Source: Tretioscincus oriximinensis (lineage: Eukaryota > Chordata > Lepidosauria > Squamata > Gymnophthalmidae). From it: a stretch of 64,000 bases of DNA. The number at the start of each line of letters is the position of its first letter. Position 1 is the stretch's first letter. The stretch spans positions 1,213,216 to 1,277,215 of the forward strand of contig JAJVDF010000247.1 of assembly GCA_022410635.1 (NCBI GenBank), read 5' to 3'. Positions 1 through 11,213 of this stretch are shown here, piece after piece. The notes under the pieces are model-generated. The model saw only the letters and a program-made list of their open reading frames with translations, made no database searches and was not told where the DNA came from. The position numbers and the translations under genes were made by a program.

Positions 1-1749
1 CTCTGAGGTTTATTATAGTTGGCATTAAAGATGGATGATTGCTGGATACCCATGTCATAGCTAACTCCTCTTCCTCAGTACTTAGGTTTTGACCCTGATA
101 TTGGATATTGACAATATTTGCCAAAAAATGAGCTGGAGTCAGTGCTTGTCCCATTCGTTTGTTTACTGCTTGTAATTTAATTCTGTCCACGTGTAGTTCT
201 GTTTTTAAGTGTTCACTCTGTTCCTTCCAAATTTCAACAGCATCCGCAATAAAACAGCTATTTTTCTGTATTTTGTTTAAAGCTTGAGAGATGGGTTTCA
301 GAAAGCTCAGCATATGTTCAACATTTCTCTTAAGCCCAATGTTGAGGATTTTGGCCGTGACAGTGCCATCTATTTTATCTCGATTTTCTTCACAAAGTGT
401 CATCAGAAAAGGCCAGTTTTTGATATACTGCTCAAAACAGTTCACCACAGAGTTCCATCTAACATCTTGTGGGAGCGTTAGCTTGGTTCCACCCATCCTT
501 TTCAGAGCTGCTGCAGCAAAATGATTATTACGGAAGTATTTANCAATTTCAACAACATTAGCCTTTATTTCTGGAACACTTAAGTCTTTGGCTAAGAGGT
601 GCAGCAAATGAGCACTGCAACCATATGTTATTAGCAGCTTTATATTCCCTCCCTGCTCTTCTAAATCTCTTCTCATCTTGGATACGTTTGCAGCATTGTC
701 AGTGACCAAACTGCGTACTAGACATTTGAATTTTTGTTCACATGTCGTTATAGCTTTTACTGCCACTTCTTGTAAGTATTCTGCTGTGTGTGCATTTTCT
801 GACGTATCAGTTGTTTGTGCAAGGAAGACTTTACCTTCTTCTGTTGTTATACAAGCACATACAATAGGATCATTGTGGACATTACTCCACCCATCAATAC
901 TTAGGTTAACAATTTTACCCTCCAGAGCTGTTGCACATTGCTCCATTTGTGATACACTTGATCCAGCAGTTTCCCTGCAACATCAGCTCTGCTGGGTGGA
1001 CTGTATCCTGGTCCCAGTGACTGAACCATATTAATGAAATGTGGGTTCTCAGTCAGACGGAAAGAAGAGTTCGTTGCATAAATAAACTGGGCAATTTTTT
1101 CATCAATCAACTCTTTTTCTAATCTGCTAGTTCTTATCACAAACCTATCTATGGTGGTTCCAGGAGGTAAAGGTTTTTTCTTTCTTTTGGGTGATGGTGA
1201 TATGTGGCTGTGGGTGTCTGATGCTGCTGATGCTGCTAATGAAGCACTATCCTGGATGGATAATTCTGAGACTGTAGAACAGGATGATGGTGATCTTGGA
1301 GGTGGATAGTTTCCAGAATCCATGAACTCCCCTAAACAAAAATAGGCAATGCTGTTATTTTATTGTTTATACAATTTCTGCTTATTGTACACAACACATC
1401 ACTGCCCCTGCCCCAAAAGGAATTTTTTCTTCTTCATCATAACTGTACCAAATGACAGTAACATGCAGTAATAATAAGAAATATAATTTTTCTCACACAT
1501 GACAGTTCAGTCTTTAGAAATAGGATTCAATAAAAATGTTTACCAACCTGAAGATCCTGCCTGTTCAGAAGTGTTTCTTTGGTCATCTTCATCACCGCAC
1601 TTCTCATGATGTTGCCTCATTCGCGCCACCAGGCCTTGCATCTCTTTGTTGCATCGTTTTCATTTTGCATGCATGCCTGCCTTACCAATAGGCGAAGGAG
1701 CTTCATTAAANTATTCCCAAACTGGGTCTCTTTTACGGCCTGCTGCCAT
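1..1749 (-). pseudogene. hAT transposase with BED zinc finger, decayed, partial
   Basis: Exon 1 (about 1749 to 1548) encodes a BED-type zinc finger: an RKRDPVWEYF-like start, then KRCN and MRQHHEKC. A consensus GT donor follows. Exon 2 starts near 1331 after an AG acceptor and joins in frame. It carries a basic PKRKKK stretch and then the hAT core with SIDGW, TDNAANV, CSAHLLHL and DVRWNS, and is still open at base 1. Two lesions are visible. A TGA at 1660-1662 stands where the first zinc-binding Cys of the finger is expected. A one-base frameshift near 950 breaks the frame ahead of the MEQCATALEGK segment. Apart from these, about 310 downstream codons are uninterrupted, so the copy is fairly young. 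The catalytic C-terminus is outside the window. It could instead be an exapted ZBED-like gene, but the two lesions argue against that. Confidence 0.75.
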
Positions 1750-2408
1750 TATAAGGAAAGAATGTAATAAACCTCAGATCGTACACACAAACAGATCCAG
1801 ATTTGTCTGTCTGTGGCTATGTGCAGTATTGTGCTCAAAGTTTCACTTTCATTTTCTTGTCTGCTTGCCCTTCCTCCTCCTCACACTTAGATTCACATTC
1901 TTCTTGTGTTGTGCAGATCTATTCCACTCCAAACAATCAGAAACATATTGTCTAACTTCTTAGACTTGGCACTGAAGGGGTTGATTCTGTATTCATAGGT
2001 TTGTAGAACAATAGGATTAAGGTCTTTTTCTCAACTCTGTTCATGTTGTAACATTTTTGCTGTGAAGAAGAGGCTGGGACCTCTGCCGAGTCAAATTCAG
2101 TTTTGAGAACTGCGTAAGTAAAGTGAGCATCTGTGATAATATAGGAGAGAAACTGCCCACTAATCCTACAGAAACCTCTGGAAGAGCATGGCATTGTGAA
2201 TGTTACACATATACAGCCTTTATTCTACTGAGTTAAACAACTCAGCTTTATCTCATGATGGAAGGACCTTTGGATGGTAAAATATTTTCCTCAAAAAGCA
2301 GTTTATTGAAAAAAACCCCGATTTAAATAAAAAAAATCCGATTTAAATAAAAAAAATCTGACTTTTTTGATTTTTTTTAAAAAAAAACATTGATTTTTAT
2401 ATACCCTG
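1..2408 (-). mobile_element. hAT DNA transposon, 5' part, runs off the left edge
   Basis: The minus strand reads inward from a CAGGGTATATAAAAATCA end at 2408, a CAGG-type start common for hAT elements. Next come AT-rich subterminal repeats built on GATTTAAATAAAAAAAATC (about 2305-2385), then about 500 bases without a recognisable domain, then a two-exon transposase reading frame. The outer end abuts a fragment of a different hAT-like repeat, so this copy probably inserted into it; the eight bases outside the end are CTCAGGGA. The other end lies outside the window, so a target-site duplication cannot be confirmed. Confidence 0.75.
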
Positions 2409-2492
2409 CTCAGGGAACATGCCACAGGCTGACTGGACCAAATAGTTCCACAGGCCTGACCCAGCTCCCGGGCCTTAGGTTCCCCACTCCTG
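2409..2492 (-). mobile_element. Fragment of a short hAT-like element (CAGGAGTGGGGAACC end)
   Basis: Read on the minus strand, the element starts at 2492 with CAGGAGTGGGGAACCTAAGG and is cut off at 2408 by the larger hAT insertion. A second copy with the same end lies at 34140. The CAGGRGTGGGGAACC end is typical of hAT/Charlie-like short elements. Confidence 0.55.
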
Positions 2493-2788
2493 CTATATGC
2501 GATCAGTGAAATTTGAAAGGCTTCACCATGGATTCTATCGTTTTCATAGTGCTCCATAAAAACATTGTCTCTTTTTCTCAGCCCTCGCTACAATTTTCCG
2601 CAGTGTTTGTATGTAGGCAATGGCTAGATGCAGCATTTCTACAGCTGCAGTTTGCTATGAAGCGGTTTAGACTTTAGTTATTGTTAGCATCCTAGAATGA
2701 GTTTCTTTGGGCCGAAAGCATTCTTCTGAGGTATTCCCAGTGGTGTTGTGCAACTGAAGTTGCTCCTCCTCATAGTTGGGGCCTTAAG
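2493..2788. other. Intergenic DNA, nothing recognised
   Basis: No coding exon, RNA gene or classified repeat is visible. The stretch ends in CCTTAAG, the left copy of the putative target-site duplication of the next element. Confidence 0.4.
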
Positions 2789-3322
2789 TAGACTGACCAG
2801 ATTTTCTGAGGCCAAAACCGGGTAATTAATATTCATGCTAATTTGCATATTCATAAATACCCACCAACATGCTTTCCCTTCCAAAATTCCCGCCTGAGAA
2901 ATCTGTGAAACATGTGAGAATTTTAAGTGTGTAAGAATTTTTGGAGTGCATCAGAATTTCTTTATTTTTTTACTGAGTAGAGGGTGCCTTCAAGAGCTGC
3001 CCCCGGATGCCAGAACCCCCTAGTGGTGGTGCAGTGATTTTTTTTAAAAGAAAAATCAAATATATATATATATTTTAAGTGTGTGATAACTTTTATTTTT
3101 TACTGAGGGGAGAGTGCCTTCAGGAGCTGGCCCAGATGCCAGAGCTCCCTATTGGTGGTGCAGTGAATTTTATTTAAAAAAAAAAGTTTTTCCAAAAATA
3201 TTCTTTTTTTAAAAAAAAAATTTCCTCAGCAAAAACCAGGAAAATGCCGCCCCACTCGGGAGGGTGGAGTAAACACCCCCAAAACTGTCCCCTCCCAAAA
3301 AAGAGGTCATCTGGTCACCCTA
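2789..3322 (+). mobile_element. TIR element family A, long form
   Basis: The ends TAGACTGACCAGAT and ATCTGGTCACCCTA are inverted repeats. The flanks CCTTAAG (2782-2788) and CCTTAAT (3323-3329) match at 6 of 7 positions, suggesting a target-site duplication. The interior has no reading frame; it holds a TTTACTGAG..GGGTGCCTTCA motif twice and a short TA run near 3060. Related copies lie at 5588-5985 (inverted) and 27834-28232. Short palindromic relatives lie at 28724-28934 and 44070-44270. A duplication of 7-8 bp points to the hAT superfamily, but the family is not identified. Confidence 0.65.
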
Positions 3323-3408
3323 CCTTAATTGCAGGTGCTGGAATAGCAATCCCATAAGAGAACTTAATTTGAATGTTATCCATCCAGAAATGCCTGTCTC
3401 CATTCCTT

Positions 3409-4010
3409 AAGACCTTTTTCTTTTTCAAAACAAGTTTATTTCAACAAAAATTACTTACAAGCCAAAACTATAAAACTATAAAAGTTTAAACACAACCGTT
3501 TACAGAATGTCTCCTTCCACCATTTACCCACACACTTTTAAATATTTACAACCAGCTAGAAATTATGGGATAGATTCTAATTCCTTCTTCCACAGTGACC
3601 TCTTTATTCTGGTTCTCACATAAAACATCAGATTTTTTCCTCCATTTTTCTTTTTGTATACTTACCTCATTGGCATACCTCTTTTTTATCTAACAAAATC
3701 AAATTTTAACCCTCAAGAATATAAATAATCCACATTGAAAAATTCCTCTTCGATTGGTCTAACTTCTTACAATTGTACATAATAACAATTTTGTTATTTA
3801 GTCTCTTCTTCATTTCTGTCTATTATCATCTAATTGTGGAAAAAAAGATACATTTCCATTGACTATATTATGTTCTTATTCATAACTGTATTTATTGTAG
3901 CCCCAGTTATTTCCCAAAATACCTGCACTTTCATACATTTAAACCTTTTGATAATAGCAAAACAGTTCCTACAAATCTTAATTCCTTTCCAAGTGTAGGT
4001 TTTGTTCCCT
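3409..4010 (-). mobile_element. Probable LINE (L1-like) 3' end
   Basis: On the minus strand this AT-rich stretch ends in AATAAACTTGTTTTG followed by an A-rich tail (plus-strand T-rich start at 3409). That looks like the polyadenylated 3' end of an L1-like retrotransposon. No reading frame survives. Other L1-like pieces at 27.0-27.5, 28.4-29.1 and 40.6-41.1 kb support the presence of such a family. Confidence 0.4.
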
Positions 4011-4372
4011 GATATACTAATGAAGCAGGCTGGAACTGCAAACAGGAAATGTTAAATAGTAGCCGAAAGGCTTCAGAGTTTCAAGGGAACCTTTTGTTTC
4101 TTTACAATGGACGCACCTGCAGCTTCTGCATAGGCAAGATCAGAGAATGCTGGATCTGTGCACCAAATGTGAAGCTCCAATTGGACAATTTTGTTCTCTG
4201 ACAATGAGCAAAGATTTTCACTTCCAAATATTTTATCACCAAACTATATCATGTCAAGGTAAAGACTCACTAGCAGCTAGGGATGGGGCCTACAGATGCT
4301 CAGGCAAGTGTCTGCTGATTTTCTGGATGCCTATCATAGCATATCATATTCATTAATAAGTTTGTGATTAGG

Positions 4373-4735
4373 TATGGCAGGTTCTGTGATGCCACTGACG
4401 GCAGAAAGAGGTACTCAGACAGAAAGTGATTCAGCTCTGAAGTGTTTATTCAGCTCTTAGTGGTCTGCAGTGATTGTCCTTTGATAGTGGAGCCAATCAC
4501 TGCAGCCAATACTTCCCGCTGAAAACCATGCAACCAAGTACATTTCTTGCAAAGACAAGATTTCCCTCCAAAACCCCAGGGCAAGATGCCCAGGGCTTAA
4601 CCAAGTTCAAATAAAGTTCAATCTTCCCTCCAAAATCACATAAGGGAACCTATAACAGTAGAACCTATAACAGTAAAAATATTAAATTATATTCATATAC
4701 ACATGTTACACATGTCATATACTTATGGCAGGTTC
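4373..4735. mobile_element. Insertion flanked by a 12-bp direct repeat
   Basis: TATGGCAGGTTC occurs exactly at 4373-4384 and at 4724-4735, enclosing 339 bases. The enclosed minus strand has a polyadenylation-like AATAAA and a sequence reminiscent of a long terminal repeat, and the insert begins with TG right after the left repeat. The 12-bp repeat is longer than retroviral integrases make and fits target-primed retroposition better. The element type is not identified. Confidence 0.35.
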
Positions 4736-5337
4736 AATCTGTTTGGACTCTTAAAATACTATAAAATGGGGCATGTCTGTTGATGTCTTTCATCTATCGG
4801 TTTGTGAACTGCTAACGCACGTAGTTCAGTGATATCATAAACACTGCTGCAGCAAACAGGCCTTTTCCGTGCTTGGCTTAGTCAATACAATTGTATGAAT
4901 TTTCATATATGTATTAAATTAAATCTGTATATTTCCCTTCTACTCATCTCTCACCTGGATTCAGAACAAAGTCAAAGACTTCAAAGGCCTTAGGGATCTT
5001 ATCTCAGCAAAACGTTTAGATATGTAATTCCATTTTATGTTCCACAACATAGCTATAAGATTTCATCGGATGCTATTATGCTCCAAGAATCAATACTATA
5101 ATTTCTTGACTACGAAAGATTTTATTGTAAATAAAAATATGAAACATATGTGCCAACCCTGCTATATTATTTATATACAACACTTACTGTAACTTTGTTC
5201 CAAAGAGCTAAAAGTGATACAAATTTGTCTTTTTCCATCCTCAAACTAACAATGGCTTGTGGGTGCACTCAACCAATCTGAGTGCTGAAAAGCTTCCAGG
5301 ATCTTTTGAAGAATCTGGAGTTGTGAGCAATGACCAC
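4736..5337. other. Intergenic DNA, nothing recognised
   Basis: AT-rich sequence with stops in all frames and no repeat that I can classify. Confidence 0.35.
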
Positions 5338-5540
5338 TCTGGAGGCCAGTTTGGCATTAGAGTGCTGGACTCTTACCTGGTAGCCTCCTGGTTCGAATTT
5401 GTGCTCTTCCATGAAGCCATCTGGGTGACCTTAGGCCAATCATACTTTTTTAGAACTCTCTCAGCCCTGTATACATCATAGGTTTGAAGAAAGTAACAAA
5501 AGCTATATGTATCGCCCTTTGGTGAAAGAGCCATTGTTTT
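5338..5540 (+). repeat. Sauria-type tRNA-derived SINE
   Basis: The copy starts GAGGCCAGTTTGGCATTAGA, followed by GTGCTGGACTCTTACCTGG and a B-box-like GGTTCGAATTT. It continues with the conserved CTGGGTGACCTTAGGCC and AACTCTCTCAGCCC segments and the AACAAAAGCTATATG motif. A short (TTG)n run follows at about 5549-5567. Confidence 0.8.
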
Positions 5541-5587
5541 ATTATTGGTGTTGTTGTTGTTGTTGTAATTAGCCCATTGTGTTAGGT

Positions 5588-5985
5588 TAGGCTGACCAAT
5601 GACCCATTTTGTGGGGGACCCATCCCTGGTATTGGGGTGCCTACCCCACCCTCCTTGGGGGGATTTCCACATTTTTTGTTGAGAAAAAATAAAATAAATT
5701 AAAATAAATTTTTGAATGTTTTTTAAAATAAAATTCACTCCACTACCACTAGGAGGCTCTGACAACCGAGGCCAGCTATTGAATACCCCCTCCCCACAGT
5801 AAAAAATAATTGNAAATTCCTCGCGTGTTCTGCAACTTTTTAACGGGCTTTGCAAATTTCTCATGCACTCCAGGGATTTGGGGGGGTATGCATATGGCTG
5901 GATGATTTGAATATTCATGAATATTTGCAAATTAGCATGAATATTAATTACCCAAGTTTGGGCCTCAGAAAATCTGGTCAGTCTA
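5588..5985 (-). mobile_element. TIR element family A, inverted copy
   Basis: It begins TAGGCTGACCAATGACCC and ends ATCTGGTCAGTCTA. The right half is the reverse complement of the left half of the 2789-3322 copy, including the ATTCATGAATATTTGCAAAT block. No clear target-site duplication remains. Confidence 0.6.
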
Positions 5986-6070
5986 CTATGGTAATGCAAT
6001 AGGCTCTAGCCCTTCCTTCCCCTTATTCCCACATAGGAAGTGTTTTTATTTTAAAAGGATTATTTGGGTC

Positions 6071-6172
6071 CCTTTCTATACTGGTCTTTATTCTAGAATA
6101 CCCTAGTCTAAAGTAGCATGTGGTAACAGGCCTTTATTCTATTCCCAGAATAAAGCCCAGAGTGGAAAGGCT
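6071..6172. repeat. Short palindromic element, family B
   Basis: The arms CTATACTGGTCTTTATTCT and AGAATAAAGCCCAGAGTGG are near inverted repeats about 60 bases apart. The same arm type (CCACACTGAGCCTTAT) recurs at 39144, 43042 and 55664. Confidence 0.5.
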
Positions 6173-7083
6173 TTTAGAGAGGGAAAGTATTTATTGTTAT
6201 TGTTGTTGCTTTGGGCCTGGATTTTGTTCCCATTGTGTCATGTAGATAATCCAGTCCTATGTTTCCATGTTTGTAGAAACTTGGCCTGGGTTATCAATCG
6301 TCCAATAACCTCCTGTCCCTCACATATCTCCCTTCCCAAGTGAACTGCTTTTGTTTTATGTTTGACATCAGATTTATTGAAATTCCAGATGTTTCCAAAA
6401 AAAACTTCTCCAATTTATCAAAAGAGAGCTACTAGAAGGGGGAAAGGACAAAAAAAACCAGGAGAAATTGTTCTTTACTGCTTGNGGGAGGAAAAGGGAT
6501 GAGAAAAAGATGAAATTGGTTTTCTCTCCCCTTAAGTGACCGTGTCAATTTTTCAGCAGGGACAACTGAGCCACCAATAACCTCAGCTCCTACATTTGGC
6601 TGTGAAGTTCCCCCCTCCCCTAATGGCAGGTGCTAAGGCAGAAGGGTTGTCAGTGGGATGTTTAGAGTTTCACAGAAGGGCGTAAAATTGGATTTGGGAC
6701 GTTGCAGCTATTAAAATGGAAAGCAAGGGAGAACATTGTTTCTGAACATTTGAAGTACAAATAAAAGAGCTATGCTGGTTGCAGCTAATGGAGAATCCAT
6801 CCTTTACCTGTGGTTCATTCTGTTGAAAAAGAGAAGTCAAAAGCAAAACTAGGTCGGATGACTGCTGAGGCTCAAATGGGTTAGTAAGCAGCCTGATTTC
6901 TTCCTTTAAAAGTGAAGGCAATGCCCTCTGCATATGTTCTGGAACATTCCTAAAAAATTATCATCCACATCTGTGTGATTCTTATACAGCTTATCATACC
7001 TTTGATATCTCAGCAACTGTTACAGTATCACAGGACAAGCCCACACATGGGCATCCAGACTTTATAGCACTTTGAAATCGATT
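6173..7083. other. Intergenic DNA, nothing recognised
   Basis: No exon, RNA gene or confident repeat is seen. A polypurine-rich patch at 6425-6520 contains one N. Confidence 0.35.
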
Positions 7084-7240
7084 TGACAGCCAGTCTGATC
7101 TTGTGATCAGAGTATCAAATTCTTATCTGGTCGCCTCCCAGTTCAATTCTGCACTCTCACTGAAGCCAGCTGGGTGACCTTATGGTAGTCTTAGGAGTGC
7201 TCTCAGCTCCATCTACTTCACAAGGTGTCTGCTGTGTAGA
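7084..7240 (+). repeat. Sauria-type SINE, diverged
   Basis: GACAGCCAGTCTGATCTTGT opens the copy. Further on are CAGTTCAATTCTGCACTC (B-box region), AAGCCAGCTGGGTGACCTTA, and CTCTCAGCTCCATCTACTTC. It is more diverged than the 22029 copy and its 3' tail is lost. Confidence 0.65.
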
Positions 7241-7721
7241 GACGAACAGAAGCTTATAGTTTAGGAATAGCTTACAGTTATGCATGTTTGAAGAAACTTG
7301 TAAGTTCTGAATTCAGGGCATAGTGGAAAATTTACTTGAGAGATGATCTTGAGAAGTGACAGCACAGTTGCCCACTGAATTATTGTCCATAAAATCTTTA
7401 ATAGCAAAAAAGTATCCTAGATTTGATAAATAGCACTGTCACCAAGAAAAAAATTGGGAGGACAAAGCAGATTTTAGTTCTTAAATTAAACCAATGCATA
7501 CTTTGTTTTCAGTTGTCCTTGGTGTTTGAAGACTGTAGGTTCTAAAGGCATGTGGGCTTTGAACAGAGGGTCTAAAGATGCTCAGAATAGGCTGTACAGC
7601 CTGACACAGTTTATCTTAAAATAAACTCCACCTGGGTTTGCCAAAGTGACATTTCAGACATCATCATAAGAGGTATACCTGTGACATGTGTTTTGTCAGA
7701 ACCCGCAATTTAAGTTGCAAG

Positions 7722-7937
7722 AGAGGGATCTATCTATCTGTTTGTTTATTTATTTATCTATCAGTCCATCCATTTTCCACTCATCCATCTCCCTATCTCC
7801 CTTCCTATCTAACAATCTATCCATCTATTTATCCATCCATCCATCATCTATCTATCTCTCTATCGATCGATTAATCTATCCATCCATCCATCCATCCATC
7901 CATCCATCCATCCATCCATCCATCCATCCATCCATCC

Positions 7938-7972
<35 letters not shown>

Positions 7973-8050
7973 ATCTATCATCTATCATCTATCATCTATC
8001 ATCTATCATCTATCATCTATTATCTATTATCTATTATCTATTATCTATTA
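7722..8050 (+). repeat. Compound microsatellite: CATC, TATC, TATCATC and TATTATC blocks
   Basis: Diverged TATC/CATC units lead into a clean (CATC)n block (about 7880-7940) and then (TATC)n (about 7940-7972). The unit then changes to seven bases: (TATCATC)n to about 8019 and (TATTATC)n to 8050. A downstream block differs from the upstream one by one insertion or substitution, so the array records its own growth. Confidence 0.9.
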
Positions 8051-8814
8051 GCCAGCCATTTTTCTTCCCCTTCCACTCCAAAATAAGATACATTAAAAAA
8101 TAGGCACTATGTGAATGTGAAGATAAGCAGATACTAGTACTAGTCAGTTCTTGGTGAGTGATGTAAATACAATAAAGTCCCATCTCTTTTGTCACAATTT
8201 TGAGGTTATGTTGTTCTCTGTAGTTTTGCTTTCAGTTCAAGTTTTTGGGATGTGGTTACAATATCCATCTTTGGAGATACGATTGCTAGAAGAGCCAATG
8301 TGATTTATACCACAAAACTGTGTCAAGTGAGATGGAAACCAGCCATGGAAAACTCCATTCAATCATATAATAAATTGCTGCATCGAAGACAGGCCTGTGC
8401 CTTATGCCAATGCCTTGCAGCCTTTAAGAACAGGAGGATAGCTGGTACGTATGTTTCAATGTAAGAGCCACAAAAAAGTTGGCTTTTTAAATTTAGCTGT
8501 CTTATGTAGACCGAGATGTATACTTGGGGAAGGAAAAGGTGATAGCAACTCACACAAACCGAGGGGACAACTAGGCCCAAGGAATGGTTTCCATGACAAA
8601 TGTTCTTCTTCCTTTCGTTCCCTTTTTCCGGAATACTACAAACCTCCTTCAGTTCATCTTCAGTCCTGAGGAATGTTGTTTAATCCAGAAAATAAATTTA
8701 TTATATTCATTGTTAAGGACTAAAAACTAATTGAATAAGAATTAAAAGTAACACTATGGTCAGGGCCTTTGTTCATTAAAGAACCTTCCAACCACCACTT
8801 TGGCCACAGGTGAT
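8051..8814. other. Intergenic DNA, nothing recognised
   Basis: A 70-codon open frame at 8252-8464 has no recognisable domain and no supported splice context, so it is not called as coding. Confidence 0.35.
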
Positions 8815-8946
8815 TGGCAGATTTTCTGAGGAAAATCTTTTCAAAAAAAGATTTTTTTCAATTTTTTTTCCTCAGAAAAAACCTGGAGGCACCCCCAAAA
8901 TGGGTTTTCAAACCCCCCCCCCAAAAGGGGGCATCTGGTCAGCCTA
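8815..8946. mobile_element. TIR element family A, short palindromic copy, left end worn
   Basis: The right end CATCTGGTCAGCCTA is intact. The interior has TCTGAGGAAAA and TTTTCCTCAGAAAA arms and the GGAGGCACCCCCAAAA block seen in the 28724 and 44070 copies. The left end is degenerate. Confidence 0.55.
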
Positions 8947-9000
8947 TAATACCCCTCTGCTATAGTCTGCACTGGTATATAACTAGGTCCTGAGCAGACA

Positions 9001-9235
9001 TGAATGGCTCAGTCGCTAAGGAATCCATCTCTCACCTGGGAGATGAGGATTCAAAGCCCTGTGTCTGACGTGGGGAGGGGTGAGCACTTTCCACTAGCCT
9101 GTAGCTCTAGCCAACCTAGCTATTCGAAAGCATAAATTGCAAGAAATTGCAACTGACTGCAAGTAGATACATGGGAACCACCACAGCCTGGTGGGGAAGA
9201 TAAAATGTAAGTCTTCGGGCAAAAATACCCTTGTT
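9001..9235 (+). repeat. Second tRNA-derived SINE family, copy 1
   Basis: TGAATGGCTCAGTCGCTAAG resembles a tRNA A box, and GAGGATTCAAAGCCC sits at the B box. The body (GTGGGGAGGGGTGAGCACTT, CTAGCCTGTAGCTCTAG, GCAACTGACTGCAA) is shared with the copy at 55749-56020. Confidence 0.65.
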
Positions 9236-11213
9236 CAAAAACAGCATTTGCAGACTTATTCCTACCCAGGTGTTTGGCTTGTCTTTCTGGGCAAGTAATG
9301 GTCCCTTCTTCTAGAAGCAGAAGAAGAGAGTGAGGTATATATATTTTTTAAAAGTCCAATTTTCAGTTAGAAAATTCAGGTGAAGCTGAAGTCCATGTAA
9401 TTGCCAGATACTTATTTCTAAATACATATGAAATTGCACACAGTGCAAACCTTTTACATATTTTTTCCTTTTTTTGTTAGATCCTGGCAAATACACCAAA
9501 ATATATTAGACTCATCATACAGCATGTCTTGGCAAGATCCTGCAGGATTTTTGTGAGCCCAGATGCCCGCACGGCTGACCAGTTCCAATATCTGTCACAA
9601 GCAGGGCTGGCATAAAGGTAATTCCAGAACAATCCTTGCAGTGGGGATAAAAACGTTATGGAAGGATCAGCCTCCGGGCCTTGTCTTGCCTGGCAGCAAG
9701 GAGCCGTGCCATGTATGACAGTAAAAGGAAGCCACACACATTGAAGAAGAAAGGACCTCCCTGGGTGGTTGAGAAATATTCAGGCAATTAGCGACTGAAG
9801 AGAAAGAATCAGAGACAAGACAGAGGCATCACTTTCCTCTCTTCCAAGGATTATCTTCTATCAAGGGAGAAGAAATGGGAGATCAGGCACTTAAAGTCAG
9901 CAGACCTCCCATGAATAGCTTGGTCTATCCCATAATTGACTGTCTTACGCAGATCCTAACCTTTATTGGATACTGTCATTAAAAAGAAAAAAGGGATATA
10001 GATCTTATGGTTTTTAACAGCCCCTTCTTACACCAGGGGTGTTCACACAGGAAGGATAAAGCAACTTTTAACTTCTCCCTAGTGTAGAGGAGTAAGCAGA
10101 GAATAGCAGGTTCAATCTCTGCTATTCCCAGGAGGAACATATGTACATGTCAAGAAAATTGAATGGAAAAGTCATGTAAAAGTTGAGTGTGACTCTTCTG
10201 CTTTCTAACAACAACCACGTAGAGCAGCAGGCAGGAGTTTAAAGTTTTGATAGAAGTAATTGCTGTTTCTAGGGCCCACCAGGCAGTTTTTGACTACATT
10301 GGACCTTCTTCATCATCAGTCTCAAAGAATGGAGTTCAGAAAAGAAAAAAAAAACAGATTAAGCTTCAGGACTAAAGATGAAATGAAGGAAGTTGTAGTC
10401 AAGTCTTTAAATGCAATGAACTACATTTTTAAAGTTCATTTTTCAGATAAGATTAAGGCAAATATTTCTTTGGTTTGTTTTGGCTGTTTGACAATTCTAA
10501 TACTAGGGAACCCACAGAATCTGCCCAGCAGCAATCACAAATTTACACTTCTTGATCCCAGACTTGAGTATATGATGGATGGCCATATGGAGCCCGTCTC
10601 TTGCTAGAGAAAGAGGCAACCACAATTGCCTAGTTTTGCATGCCCTTCAGACCTTTGTTCAGAAGAGCAATCCTTCTGATTCTCTCCTGGGAGCAGCATG
10701 TTTATTCAACCCCCAGCAAACTGGAACGCAGGGAAAATTGAGAATTTGGCTTATCATAATCCACAAATTAGCACTCCTTGGTCGATCACTCATTTTCAAA
10801 TACACAGTGCCATTCCAAAGCATCCTTATGCAATTACACACCCAAAAATACACAACACACACACACATGTAAGTAACCAGATGCAACCCCTCATTGCCCT
10901 GCCCCCCTCCCTTTGCTGTCCCTCATCTCTGCCCCCGGGATTGCATTAATTCCCATTCGTGCCTTAACTGTGAAAAAAGAGTTTAAAGCCAGTTTCTCAC
11001 GCTCATTAAATTCTCATCTATTTGACTCTTTGGGCCTGTTTTTTTGATGGAAATGAATTTCCAGAGAAGTGTACATGAGAGATAGAGAAAAAAGAAGGAG
11101 AATTATGGTTCCATGAAAGATCATAGATGTGTACTTGCTTTTCTTGACCACTCCTAGGGCTTCCCGTTCTAAAGGCAGAAGGAATTTAGAAGAAGAAGGC
11201 TAAATGAATGAGT
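9236..11213. other. Intergenic DNA, nothing recognised
   Basis: About 2 kb without a supported exon. It includes a short (AC)n run at about 10850-10866. A 115-codon open frame at 10260-10607 and its neighbours show no known domain and look like chance frames. Confidence 0.35.

Noticed and set aside
901..1323. 140-codon frame as an independent gene
   Set aside because: It is the second-exon part of the hAT transposase up to the frameshift.
7688..8086. 132-codon frame rich in Ile, Ser, His and Pro
   Set aside because: It is the microsatellite read in frame (IHPSIHPS), not a protein.
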